DNA from: Martinezella tropici
Lineage (GTDB): Bacteria; Pseudomonadota; Alphaproteobacteria; Rhizobiales; Rhizobiaceae
Reading direction: 5' to 3'
NCBI RefSeq assembly: GCF_003287875.1
Contig: NZ_QMKK01000054.1
Span: forward strand, 1-64,000
Length of the DNA: 64,000 nucleotides
Under the pieces are notes generated by a model. It saw only the letters and a list, made by a program, of their open reading frames with translations, had not been told where the DNA came from and did no database searches. Of this stretch, positions 25,626 through 34,742 are shown piece by piece. Made by a program: the position numbers and the translations under genes. Each line of letters starts with the position of its first letter. The first letter of the stretch is position 1.

Positions 25626-26753
25626 ATGCATGCTCCCACTCGTCCTTCGAAAGTTATTGTCGTCGGCGGCGGTATCTTCGGGGTCTCCACGGCCGTTCAT
25701 CTTGCGCGGCTCGGCATTCAAACAACACTTATCAATGATGGCCCGTTGGCGAATGGCGCATCCGGCCGCTCGCTCGCCTGGCTCAATTCGGCCCGGCGTC
25801 GTTCCGACGCCTATCATCGACTACGCCTGGCCGGCATCGACCGCTATCGCACGTTAGCAGCCAAATATCCGGATGCGGCCTGGCTGCGCTTCGATGGCGG
25901 CCTGACCTGGGATGCGGATGATGCCGGCAATGATATTGCCGCGGTTTTCGATTACGAGCGTGACCTTGGCTATCATGCGCAACTGCTGATGCCGGATCAG
26001 GTTGCCAGGATTACGCCCGGCGTTGATGCCCGCTCGGTGACCAGACAGGGAGCGATCTTCAATCCGGGCGAGGGCTGGGTCGATCTGCCGTCCCTGATCG
26101 GGATTCTTGCCGAAGAATTCCGCGCATTGGGCGGCAAAATCGTCACTGATGCCGGCCGGGCGACGGTCGATGTACACGAAGGCCGTGCCCGTGGCGTCAG
26201 GACAGCGAACGGCGCCCATTGGTCGGCCGATGCCGTGCTGCTGGCCACCGGTGGCGACGTGCCGACGATCGTTGCCGAGGCCGGCCAGCATATCGGCGAT
26301 GATACGCCGATCGCACTTCTCGTCAGGACGAAGCCGATCAAGCACCCGCTGAAGGCGGTGCTGAACACGCCGCGCGTCGCCATTCGTCCAACTCCGGACG
26401 GCGCCTTCGCCCTGGATTCGGCATGGTCGGAAGAGGAGGTCGTCGTGAAGGGCGACGGCAGTTATGAGATCAGTCCCTCGACTCTTGAAGGCTTGTTGAT
26501 GGAGGCTTCAAAGGTGCTGGAAGGCAACCCGACCCTCGAGATCGGCGACTACGGCATCGGCCCCAAACCAATCCCGGGCGATGGCGAGCCCGTTTTCGGC
26601 GAATTGCAGGCGATACCGGGCTATTTCGTCGCCTTCAGCCATAGCGGCGCCACGCTCGGCCTGATCGCGGGCGAGCTGCTTGCCGACGAGATCGCCACCG
26701 GCAGACGGCACCCCCTTCTGGCTTCCTTCCGGCCGGAACGCTTTGCCAGATAG
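25626..26753 (+). CDS. FAD-dependent oxidoreductase, DAO family
   Basis: A 375-residue flavoenzyme. The FAD-binding Rossmann motif VIVVGGGIFGVSTAVHLARLG is at residues 9-29, the second nucleotide-contact region at WSADAVLLATGGD, and the C-terminal HSGATLGLIAGELLADEI is typical of glycine/D-amino-acid oxidase relatives. It probably oxidises a secondary or D-amino acid brought in by the importer upstream. Substrate is inference from position. Confidence 0.82.
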   Translation: MHAPTRPSKVIVVGGGIFGVSTAVHLARLGIQTTLINDGPLANGASGRSLAWLNSARRRSDAYHRLRLAGIDRYRTLAAKYPDAAWLRFDGGLTWDADDAGNDIAAVFDYERDLGYHAQLLMPDQVARITPGVDARSVTRQGAIFNPGEGWVDLPSLIGILAEEFRALGGKIVTDAGRATVDVHEGRARGVRTANGAHWSADAVLLATGGDVPTIVAEAGQHIGDDTPIALLVRTKPIKHPLKAVLNTPRVAIRPTPDGAFALDSAWSEEEVVVKGDGSYEISPSTLEGLLMEASKVLEGNPTLEIGDYGIGPKPIPGDGEPVFGELQAIPGYFVAFSHSGATLGLIAGELLADEIATGRRHPLLASFRPERFAR

Positions 26754-26773
26754 CTTGATAAGAGACGATGCGG

Positions 26774-26795
26774 ACCTCGCTTCGAAAAGCGAGGT
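26774..26795. terminator. Hairpin between convergent genes
   Basis: A 9-bp perfect stem (26774-26782 with 26787-26795) with loop CGAA follows the oxidoreductase gene, facing the convergent exporter gene. Little T richness follows, so termination strength is uncertain. Confidence 0.5.
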
Positions 26796-26839
26796 TCGCC
26801 ATTCGGTGCGTGTGACAGGATGATCCTGTCCCTGTCCGG

Positions 26840-28693
26840 CTAATTGACTTCGTCGGCGATGAAGCCGCCGATCTGTTGTTTCCATAGCCGCGCAAACAGG
26901 CCATCCTGCTGCACCAATTCCTCCGGTTTGCCTTCTTCCACAATCCTCCCGCCATCGAGCACGACGATCCGGTCCATCCTAGCGATGGTCGAAAGGCGAT
27001 GCGCAATGGCGATGACGGTTTTTCCCTCCATTACCAGGGCGAGCTTTTCCTGTATGGCGGCCTCGGATTCGCTATCGAGAGCCGAGGTCGCTTCGTCCAG
27101 CACCAGGATCGGTGCATCCTTCAACAGGACGCGCGCGATTGCGACGCGCTGGCGTTGACCGCCTGATAGCTTGATGCCGCGGTCGCCGACGAAAGCATCG
27201 AAGCCCTTGCGGCCTTCGCTATCGGCAAGATCGGCGATGAAGCCATCGGCGCTCGCCAACTTCGTCACCCTTTCGACCTCTTCCTGCGCCGCCTCCGGCC
27301 GGCCGTAGCGGATATTGTCACCGACGGAACGATGCAGCAGCGCGACATCCTGGGCTATGACTCCGATCGCGCGGCGAAGGCTTGCCTGCGTCACCGCCCG
27401 GATATCCTGCCCGTCGATCCGGATCGCGCCGTCCTTGATATCGTAGAAGCGCAGGAGCAGGTTGGCGAGCGTCGTCTTGCCGGCACCCGATAGACCGACC
27501 AGTCCGACCTTCTCGCCCGGCCGAACCGTCAGCGACAGATCGTTGATAACAGGTTTGCCGGACTTGTAGGCGAAACGGACGTTTTCAAAGCGGATCTCGC
27601 CCCGATCGACCACCAGCTCCGCCGCATCGGGCTGGTCGATGATGGTCGGAGGCGTCGTCATGACCGGCATCGCGTCCTTGATGGTACCGATCGCCTGGAA
27701 GATCTGCTGGCCCATCTGCAGGAACGTGAATGTGTGTCCGGAGAAGCGGTTGAGAACATAAACGGCGGCGGTGAATTCGCCGATTGTGACGAAGCCATCC
27801 ACGAGCCCGGTAAAGCCGATCGACAGGATTGCCAGCCAGTGCATCATGTTGAGAACGACGACGATGACCTCAGCGGTACGGTAGATGCGTTGTTCGCTCT
27901 GCTGAGCTTCGATCGCCTTGCCGATTATGCCTCTGATCGCACCGGCCTCGCTGTCTTCCGCGGCAAATTGCTTGACCATTTGCATATTGGCATAGAGATC
28001 GGTGATGGCGCCGGATATCAGGCTGCGACGCTTGGCCGAGCGGCGTGAGCGCTCGGTGAAGACGGGCGCCAGCCTGACGGCGAGAAGCACGTTGAGCGTG
28101 ATCCAAACGATGGACGGAAGGGCGAGCTGCCAGGAGAGCGCGCCCAGAAGGATGACGGAGCCGGCCATCTGCATGATAAAGCGCGGGATGGATTGGAAGG
28201 CCGAAATGACCTGTTGCTGCACGGCTGACGCTACCTGCTGCAGGCGCGAGGCGACCTGGCCGGCATAGAGATCGTGGAAGAAGGCGAGGTCCTGCCGCTC
28301 CACCGCCCTATGGCCCTGCCATTGAATGGCGGCCGGCATGCCGATGCCAAGCGTATGCGAGGTCAGCGTATTGACGAGGAAAGAGCCGATCGGGATGCAA
28401 GGAAAAAGCATTAGACCGAGGAAGGTCAGCAGCATCCGGTCGTTCTGCAGGAAAGCGGCAGCACCCTGCTGCGTGACGCCATCAACAATGACGGACAAGC
28501 CCCAAACGATGGTCAAGCTCATGACTTCAATCGCCATGGTGCAGAGGACGAGCGCGATCAGCACGCCGCGGAACATCGAGATGAAATGCCAGAGAACGGC
28601 AATAGGCCCTTTCGACGGCAGGGGCCGATAGGGGATGTCGAGCGGCTGGATCAGCCTTTCGAAGGGACGGTAGATCGTATCTGAAATAGACAT
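26840..28693 (-). CDS. ABC exporter, membrane domain fused to ATPase
   Basis: A 617-residue half-transporter of the multidrug/lipid (MsbA-like) class. Residues about 40-340 contain six transmembrane helices; 370-617 hold the ATPase with GLSGAGKTTL, LSGGQRQRVAIA, ILVLDEATSALD and IAHRLSTIA. Such proteins act as homodimers and export hydrophobic compounds. The frame is open from 28780; the ATG at 28693 (MSISDTIYR) is taken because upstream residues are not conserved-looking, but no strong ribosome site marks it. Substrate unknown. Confidence 0.85.
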   Translation of the reverse strand: MSISDTIYRPFERLIQPLDIPYRPLPSKGPIAVLWHFISMFRGVLIALVLCTMAIEVMSLTIVWGLSVIVDGVTQQGAAAFLQNDRMLLTFLGLMLFPCIPIGSFLVNTLTSHTLGIGMPAAIQWQGHRAVERQDLAFFHDLYAGQVASRLQQVASAVQQQVISAFQSIPRFIMQMAGSVILLGALSWQLALPSIVWITLNVLLAVRLAPVFTERSRRSAKRRSLISGAITDLYANMQMVKQFAAEDSEAGAIRGIIGKAIEAQQSEQRIYRTAEVIVVVLNMMHWLAILSIGFTGLVDGFVTIGEFTAAVYVLNRFSGHTFTFLQMGQQIFQAIGTIKDAMPVMTTPPTIIDQPDAAELVVDRGEIRFENVRFAYKSGKPVINDLSLTVRPGEKVGLVGLSGAGKTTLANLLLRFYDIKDGAIRIDGQDIRAVTQASLRRAIGVIAQDVALLHRSVGDNIRYGRPEAAQEEVERVTKLASADGFIADLADSEGRKGFDAFVGDRGIKLSGGQRQRVAIARVLLKDAPILVLDEATSALDSESEAAIQEKLALVMEGKTVIAIAHRLSTIARMDRIVVLDGGRIVEEGKPEELVQQDGLFARLWKQQIGGFIADEVN

Positions 28694-28999
28694 GCGCCGC
28701 TCGCGTGATGGAATCAGGAAGGCGAGAAAGAAGTCAGATATGCGGGGCGGCATAGGATCACCATCCAGCTGCAATCTCAACTAGAAATCCCAAAATCGCG
28801 CCGATCTGTTATCGTTGGCGACCGGCTTGCATGCCGTAGCCCCTGAGGCTCTCAGTTCGCTCCACCCCGGTTCGACACCTCAAGCTCTCGCAGGAGTGGC
28901 TGGATAAGTTCGCCATCACCCGAAACCGATATCGCTGTACCCCTTTCCTCGAGGGAATTCCGCAATAGGTATTGTAGAGCGCAATCAGCGGGATTCGAT
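28694..28999. other. Divergent intergenic region
   Basis: About 300 bases between two divergent genes. I see no convincing short gene, palindrome or promoter in it. Confidence 0.4.
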
Positions 29000-29896
29000 A
29001 TGGACGAAATGGGCGAACAGCTTCTGCACCTTTGTGCTACCAGCTCGACACTCATCGCAGCCTATGATGCTGAGGACCGGCTGCGCTACGCGAACCATGC
29101 CTTCCGCTCGGCCTATTTCATCGATCCCGGTGAGGCGCCGCTTTGGCCGGATCTGATGCGGCGCAACTTCGAACTCGGGCGCGGCACGGTCATTCGTACG
29201 GCCGATTTCGATGGGTGGCTACGGTCGACGCAGTCGCGGCGCGGCAAGATCGGCTATCGAGCTTTCGAGACCGATTTGGCCGACGGCCGCTGGCTTTGGA
29301 TGACCGAGACCGTGCAGAAGAATGGCTGGATGCTGTGCGTTGCAAGCGACATCACGACATTGCGCGCCGAAAGCCGGAGTGTCCGCCAAGATCGCGACCA
29401 AGCGATCAAGGCTTCACAAACCGACGAGCTGACAGGCATCGCCAACCGCCGTTTCGTCATGGCGCGCATAGACGACATGCTGATTGGTGCGCGGAATGGT
29501 AGCATCGGATGCCTTGCCTTGTTCGATATCGACAATTTCAAATCGATCAACGATAGGCTCGGTCATCACGCCGGAGATCTTGTTTTGCGGGATTTTGCTC
29601 ATCGGCTTCACCAGCATGTGCGACGCACCGATTGTTTCGGGCGGGTCGGAGGCGAGGAGTTCGCGCTCGTCATGCCGGGGACGGAGTTGCAGGATGCAAT
29701 CGAGTGCATAGAGCGGATGTTGACGACGATCCGGTTTTCCCGGCCGCTTATCGACTCTCCTGATTTCGGCTACACCTGTTCGGCCGGCATTGCTGCCTGC
29801 TTTGAAACAGAGAGCGCGCCGGATCTGTACCGTCGCGCCGACCAGGCTCTCTATTCGGCCAAGCTCAGCGGCCGCGATCGCGTTCGCGCGGCCTGA
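29000..29896 (+). CDS. Diguanylate cyclase with PAS-like sensor
   Basis: A 298-residue cytoplasmic signalling protein that should make cyclic di-GMP. Residues 1-125 resemble a PAS fold (STLIAAYDAEDRLRYANHAFR, ending ITTLRAES), a short helix connects to a GGDEF domain at about 135-298 with intact GGEEF (in RVGGEEFALVM), substrate residues DELTGIANRR and DIDNFKSINDRLGHHAGD. No transmembrane segment. A GGGA lies upstream of the ATG. Confidence 0.9.
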   Translation: MDEMGEQLLHLCATSSTLIAAYDAEDRLRYANHAFRSAYFIDPGEAPLWPDLMRRNFELGRGTVIRTADFDGWLRSTQSRRGKIGYRAFETDLADGRWLWMTETVQKNGWMLCVASDITTLRAESRSVRQDRDQAIKASQTDELTGIANRRFVMARIDDMLIGARNGSIGCLALFDIDNFKSINDRLGHHAGDLVLRDFAHRLHQHVRRTDCFGRVGGEEFALVMPGTELQDAIECIERMLTTIRFSRPLIDSPDFGYTCSAGIAACFETESAPDLYRRADQALYSAKLSGRDRVRAA

Positions 29897-30143
29897 AACC
29901 TTGGGCACACGCCGGCCACATTGCCTTCGACCAGATGACCGGGGCTGTTTTTGCGTGCTGTGCAGAAGCTGAACCGCTTTGAAGGATGGGCATGTGCGAC
30001 TATGTTAAAAGCCGAGGCTTCTGTCGGCATTGCTAATCTTCCGGCCTCGCTCCTCAGCGAGCGTCCCGGTAAGGCAACAACTTGGAGCGACCGGCTCATC
30101 TTGGTTTCCATTATGGGGTGACCGGCCCATATGGTGAAGCCAG

Positions 30144-30635
30144 CTATTCGTGATCGCCAAGGCGAGCTTCAATGGCATTCATCTGCTCGATTTCCCGGCG
30201 CTGGCCTTGCGAGATTTCGGAACAGAGCCTGACAAGTTCCGAATCTTCGAGAGATGCCTCCCTGCACATGAGGATCGCACCGGAATGATGCGGTACCATG
30301 GAGGCGATGAACTGGCGATCGCCTATAAGGGCCTGGGTGCGAGTGCCGGCGAAGGCGGCTACGAACAGGATCACGAGTAGGACGTGAATTCCGATGTTCA
30401 GCCTCTTGTTCTTGTACATGCTTCCCATAGTCGCGAGCATGATGATGCCCATTGGAGCCACCATTGTCAGCGCCATGTAGAGCATGTTGAAATTGTTCCG
30501 GAAATCGTTCCAGCCGTCGATCATCGAGAACATGACGAAATACATGACGATCAGGCTGAGAAGCATATTGACGGCGAACATGGCATAGGGATGCCTGTTC
30601 ATCCCGACATGTCCCGCATGGTCGTGATCGCGCAT
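30144..30635 (-). CDS. DUF305-family membrane protein
   Basis: A 163-residue protein with three transmembrane segments (about 18-40, 52-75, 82-105) followed by a DUF305 region, FIASMVPHHSGAILMCREA, with the characteristic HH pair. DUF305 proteins are ferritin-like helical proteins, often near metal-stress genes. AAGGAAGG lies 6 nt before the ATG at 30635; the longer frame to 31106 runs antisense into the next gene and is rejected. Confidence 0.85.
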   Translation of the reverse strand: MRDHDHAGHVGMNRHPYAMFAVNMLLSLIVMYFVMFSMIDGWNDFRNNFNMLYMALTMVAPMGIIMLATMGSMYKNKRLNIGIHVLLVILFVAAFAGTRTQALIGDRQFIASMVPHHSGAILMCREASLEDSELVRLCSEISQGQRREIEQMNAIEARLGDHE

Positions 30636-30985
30636 TGTGGCCTTCCTTCGGATCTCGGGCACGGCCGGGATGTAGCGAGTTTTCGGGGTCGGCGGTGCCA
30701 ATCTTTTTGGGAGCGTATCCCGCCTTAACATTGTTTGGCCTGTTTGGTTCCTGATATCGCCGAATTGCAGAAGCAGGGCACCACCTGGTAGCCTGCCAGC
30801 CCTGACGTCACCCCAATTGCGCGAGTGATGTGATCGGTGGCCGCGCCACGCTCGGCTGGTGCCCGGGAACAATTCGGCATGCGGTGAAGTTCTGACGCAT
30901 GCCAAAGATTCAAACACAGCATCTCTGCATCGGCTACGAGATCTGGCGCCGTGCCGCCATCTCGAAGCAAGCACGGGATTGACCG
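30636..30985. other. Intergenic region without recognised feature
   Basis: About 350 bases between divergent genes. Long minus-strand open frames here are extensions or shadows of neighbours. I find no supported gene, hairpin or operator. Confidence 0.4.
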
Positions 30986-31912
30986 ATGCCGACAGATCCT
31001 CCCATTCGTATGGTGGCCACCGATCTCCTCGAAATTGGTTTCGGGGAAAGCGGGCCTCAAGGCGGGCCGGTGATCTTGCTGCTGCACGGCTGGCCCGACG
31101 ATCCACTGAGCTGGGCGGGGGTAGCGAAGCATCTGAACGCCGCCGGATTTAGGACTGTTGCACCCTGGCTCAGGGGTTTCGGCCCGACCTGCTTCCGCAT
31201 CGCAGAGACAATTCGTGACGGCAGCGCCGAGGCCATGGCTCAGGACGCTCTCGATCTGATGGACCGTCTCGGGGCAGATCGCTTCGCTGTAGCCGGTCAC
31301 GACTGGGGCGCCCGCATCGGCTACGCATTGGCCGCGCTCGTCCCGGACCGCCTGCAAGCGCTCGTCGCGCTGTCGCTACCCTATTCGCCCAAGGGCGCCT
31401 TTCCGATACCGCCTTTCCGGCAATCCCGAGCCTGGTGGTATCAGTGGTTCATGGCCGTCGATCGAGGCGCCGAGGCGGTCGCCCGCGATCCCAAGGGCTT
31501 CGCCCGCCTTCAATGGGAGACCTGGAGCCCGCCGGGATGGTTCGACGAGGCCGAGTTCGAAGCGACGGCAGGAAGCTTCGACAATCCCGATTGGCTCGCC
31601 ATCACCCTGAATAGCTACCGCAGCCGCTGGCGCGATGAACCGCGCGATCCGCGCTACGACGATCTGCGCAAGCGGATCGCCGAGGTGGAGAGACTGAGCG
31701 TCCCGACGCTGATGATCCAGGGTGAAGCCGACGGAACGGTGCTGATGGAAAGCTCCGAAGGCAAGGACCGCTACTTCGGCGGCGGCTACCATCGTGTCGT
31801 CCTAAATGGAGTGGGGCATTTTCCTACCCGAGAGGCACCTGCCAAGGTGGCCGCTGCGATCATCTCCCATCTAAAGCAGGTCGAAACTGGGGGATCTGAG
31901 CCGGGTTTCTAG
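30986..31912 (+). CDS. Alpha/beta hydrolase, epoxide hydrolase/dehalogenase type
   Basis: A 308-residue alpha/beta hydrolase. HGWPDDP near residue 35 gives the oxyanion hole, GHDWGARIGYA near 109 carries an Asp nucleophile (as in epoxide hydrolases and haloalkane dehalogenases), and GVGHFPTREAP near 280 supplies the His. The acid is probably in GEADGTV. Cytoplasmic. No signal peptide. Substrate unknown. Confidence 0.82.
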   Translation: MPTDPPIRMVATDLLEIGFGESGPQGGPVILLLHGWPDDPLSWAGVAKHLNAAGFRTVAPWLRGFGPTCFRIAETIRDGSAEAMAQDALDLMDRLGADRFAVAGHDWGARIGYALAALVPDRLQALVALSLPYSPKGAFPIPPFRQSRAWWYQWFMAVDRGAEAVARDPKGFARLQWETWSPPGWFDEAEFEATAGSFDNPDWLAITLNSYRSRWRDEPRDPRYDDLRKRIAEVERLSVPTLMIQGEADGTVLMESSEGKDRYFGGGYHRVVLNGVGHFPTREAPAKVAAAIISHLKQVETGGSEPGF

Positions 31913-32150
31913 CGTGGGTAGTGGCGCCCTCGTCGGCGATAAAAACATCGAGTAACTCTCCTGCGGACAGGAGGAGAGCGGTAATGACAGGTGGTCTGGC
32001 ATGCGGTGCGAGGCTCCCCCGTCGAGCCATCTGCGGTGGGATTTAACTCAGGCGAGTCTCGATCGCCAAGCGGCAACACATTCGTTTGACGGCTTGCATG
32101 ACGATATTGATCGCGGCGCCCGACGGCGCCAAACGACAGGAGCTTATGCG

Positions 32151-33143
32151 ATGCGTTCCTCCTTGGCAGCTACTGCCATTATCCTTGCGGCACTCTTCGT
32201 CCCCGCCTTCGCACAAGAGCAGCAGCCCGCGATCTCTGTCGAAACGACGCGGCACGTGGGTTTGCCGCAGGGCTTCGAAACGCAGTTCTCGCATCACTAT
32301 GCCGATGCGAACGGCGTTCGGCTTCACTATGTCATGGGCGGCGCAGCAAATGGTCCGCTCGTGGTACTGCTGCATGGCTGGCCGCAGACCTGGTATACAT
32401 GGCGGAACATCATGCCGTCGCTGGCAAAGGCCGGCTACCGCGTTGTCGCTGTGGACTATCGTGGTGCGGGTGAATCCGAAAAACCGCTCGCCGGTTATGA
32501 TAAGGCGACTATGGCCGCCGATATTCGCGCTCTGATCGACGGGCTCGGCGCAACGAAAGTCCATCTGGTCGGGCGCGATATCGGCGTTATGGTCGCCTAT
32601 GCATACGCGGCGCAGTGGCCGGACGAGGTTGCCAGCATCACGATGCTCGACGTGCCTATTCCGGCCACCGCCGCCTGGAATGAAGCGAAGCACAAGCCCG
32701 ACCCGGAGCTTTGGCATTTCGGGCTCTTCCAGCAGCGCGACATCGCAGAAATGGTGGTTGCCGGCCATGAATACGCATTCATCCGGGATTTTTATCTGAA
32801 GCGTGCCTACAGGCAGGTCGCCGACGAGGACATTGCTGTTTACGCCAAGGCCTATGCCGCTCCCGGAGGGCTCCGTGCCGGCTTCGAGCTCTACCGCGCC
32901 TTTCCCGAAGACGAACGCCGTTTCGCCGAATTCGAGAAACGGAAACTGCCGATGCCGATCCTGGCGCTTGCTGGCGACAAGAGCAACGGTTTGACGGAAC
33001 TTTCCATGGCGAAGGAGCTCGGCACCGACGTGCATGGCGGCGTCGCGCCAGACACCGGCCATTGGCTGCCCGACGAGAATCCGGAATTCCTCACCCAGCA
33101 ACTGATCGCTTTCTTCGAGCAAATCGGTCGCCGAGCGAAATAG
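32151..33143 (+). CDS. Exported epoxide-hydrolase-like protein
   Basis: A 330-residue alpha/beta hydrolase with a signal peptide (residues 1-21, ending PAFAQ). HGWPQTWYTW and DYRGAGESEKP are typical, the nucleophile elbow is GRDIGVMVAYAYA with Asp, and the C-terminal DTGHWLPDENPEF supplies His. AGGAG is 8 nt before the ATG at 32151, so the longer frame from 32001 is rejected. It is periplasmic and next to a cytoplasmic relative; both likely arose by duplication of an older family rather than recently. Confidence 0.83.
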   Translation: MRSSLAATAIILAALFVPAFAQEQQPAISVETTRHVGLPQGFETQFSHHYADANGVRLHYVMGGAANGPLVVLLHGWPQTWYTWRNIMPSLAKAGYRVVAVDYRGAGESEKPLAGYDKATMAADIRALIDGLGATKVHLVGRDIGVMVAYAYAAQWPDEVASITMLDVPIPATAAWNEAKHKPDPELWHFGLFQQRDIAEMVVAGHEYAFIRDFYLKRAYRQVADEDIAVYAKAYAAPGGLRAGFELYRAFPEDERRFAEFEKRKLPMPILALAGDKSNGLTELSMAKELGTDVHGGVAPDTGHWLPDENPEFLTQQLIAFFEQIGRRAK

Positions 33144-33204
33144 GACTGCTCGGGCCGGCATCCGAAAAGGAGCCGTCGGCTTGCTGCGTGGAACCCAAAA
33201 CAAA

Positions 33205-33222
33205 AGGGCCCCGAAGGGCCCT
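33205..33222 (-). terminator. Rho-independent terminator of the flgE gene
   Basis: A 7-bp stem of AGGGCCC and GGGCCCT with a 4-base loop. Read leftward, it is followed by TTTTGTTTTGGG, so it terminates the minus-strand hook gene that stops 22 bases away. Confidence 0.85.
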
Positions 33223-33244
33223 CATAACTGGATAAGCGAAAAGA

Positions 33245-34588
33245 TCAGCGCTGGAGATTGACCAGGACATCCAGCAGGTCGGAGCCCGTCTGGAAGACCT
33301 TGGAGTTGGCGGTATAGCTCTTTTGCGCCTGGATCATGTCGGTGAGCTGGCCCGCCAGGTCGACGTTCGAGGCTTCCAGCGAGTTCGACTGGATGTAGCC
33401 GAGGCCGTTGCTGTTGGCGAAGCTCGTGACGGTAACGCCGGATTCGGCATTGGCCTGATAGACGTTGCCGCTCATGAGGGTCAGCTTGTCGGGGCTTGCA
33501 ACGGTTGCCAGTGGGATCTGATAGATCGCCTTCGGATCGCCTTTTGCGTAATTCGCGTAGACGACGCCGTTCTTATCGATGGTGACGCCCGTGACCGCGG
33601 CTGCCGCCTGTCCGTTGGTCGAGCCGGTGGAGGCGAAGGCCGCGGCTTTCTGGGTCATCTTGCTCAGATCCATCGCGATCGACCCGGCGGTCTTTGGATC
33701 GGTGATGGTGAAGGTGCCGCCGGATGTCATATTTCCGCTTGTATCGAACGTCAGCGTGCTGGTCGCAACGGGGCCAGATGAGTAGGGGAAGGATGAACCG
33801 GTACCCGTCGCCGCGTCGGCATTGCGGTAGACGGCGACTTCCCATGTCCCTGACGTCGCCGGAGTTGGCGGGGTGGTGGTGGGATCGGCAGGCTTGGCAT
33901 CCGCCGTCTTGGTATAATAGATATCATACATGACGGTGTTGCCGAGCTTGTCATAGGCAACGACCGAGCTCTTCTGGGTATTGGTGGTAACGGGCGGCGT
34001 ACTGCCGGTACCACCAGTCCCCGTGTAGCCGGTGCTCGGCAAGGCCACGGTCGCGCTGGCCGTAACAACCGTAGCACCCGAATTGAGGTTACCGGTAAAG
34101 CTGCCCGAGGTTGAGGGGGAGTTCGCAAGACCGTTCTGATTGACGTTGATCGGCACCAGACCGTCGAAACCGTTGACGACGACGGCGGGGGCTCCCGAAG
34201 CGTAGGAATAACCCATCAGGGTGTAGCCGGCGGAATTGACGAGATTGCCATTGGCATCCGGCTTAAAGTCGCCTGCGCGCGTCAGAACCGTCGAGCCATC
34301 GGCGCCCTGCACGACAAAGAAGCCGGCGCCCCGGATCGACAGGTCGGTGCCCGAAGAGGTCGAAATGGCGTCGCCCTGCTGCGAAACCGAATAGCTGACA
34401 TTCGTCTCGACGCTACCGGAATTGTAGTTGCCGCCGCCCGAAGGCAGGATCAACGACGAAAAGCTGGCCGTTGCCGACTTGTAGGCCGTCGTGTTGACGT
34501 TCGCGATGTTGTCCGACACGGTGCTAAGCTTATTCGCCTGCGCATTCATGCCTGAAACGGACGTTTTCATGCTACCAAAGATGCTCAT
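33245..34588 (-). CDS. flgE: Flagellar hook protein FlgE
   Basis: A 447-residue hook subunit. The N-terminal rod/hook motif (MSIFGSMKTSVSGMNAQANKL, then VSDNIANVNTTAYK) and the C-terminal helix (SNSLEASNVDLAGQLTDMI, SYTANSKVFQT) that form the hook core are both present; the middle is Thr/Gly/Pro-rich and variable as usual. GAGG precedes the ATG. No other flagellar gene is in the window, which is unusual because flgE normally sits in the flagellar cluster. Confidence 0.93.
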   Translation of the reverse strand: MSIFGSMKTSVSGMNAQANKLSTVSDNIANVNTTAYKSATASFSSLILPSGGGNYNSGSVETNVSYSVSQQGDAISTSSGTDLSIRGAGFFVVQGADGSTVLTRAGDFKPDANGNLVNSAGYTLMGYSYASGAPAVVVNGFDGLVPINVNQNGLANSPSTSGSFTGNLNSGATVVTASATVALPSTGYTGTGGTGSTPPVTTNTQKSSVVAYDKLGNTVMYDIYYTKTADAKPADPTTTPPTPATSGTWEVAVYRNADAATGTGSSFPYSSGPVATSTLTFDTSGNMTSGGTFTITDPKTAGSIAMDLSKMTQKAAAFASTGSTNGQAAAAVTGVTIDKNGVVYANYAKGDPKAIYQIPLATVASPDKLTLMSGNVYQANAESGVTVTSFANSNGLGYIQSNSLEASNVDLAGQLTDMIQAQKSYTANSKVFQTGSDLLDVLVNLQR

Positions 34589-34742
34589 TGGTTCCTCGCA
34601 CGTTGCTGATGCCGGTACGATAACCAGAATGACTTGTGTGAAACTGGCTTTTTGCCTGTGCCGCGCGGTTGAAACAACCTCTCCGCGCTATCGGTGGCGC
34701 GCTATGCATGGCGTCCTTTTCCGGCAATGGACCGGAGGAAGC

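Noticed and set aside
24198..25817. 539-residue minus-strand frame opposite the fused transporter
   Set aside because: Antisense shadow of the transporter ATPase, no own motif.
30725..31357. Minus-strand 210-residue frame near the DUF305 and hydrolase genes
   Set aside because: Lies antisense to the epoxide-hydrolase-like gene and has no recognisable domain or ribosome site.
32043..33203. 386-residue minus-strand frame opposite the exported hydrolase
   Set aside because: Antisense shadow; the plus frame has a signal peptide and catalytic residues.
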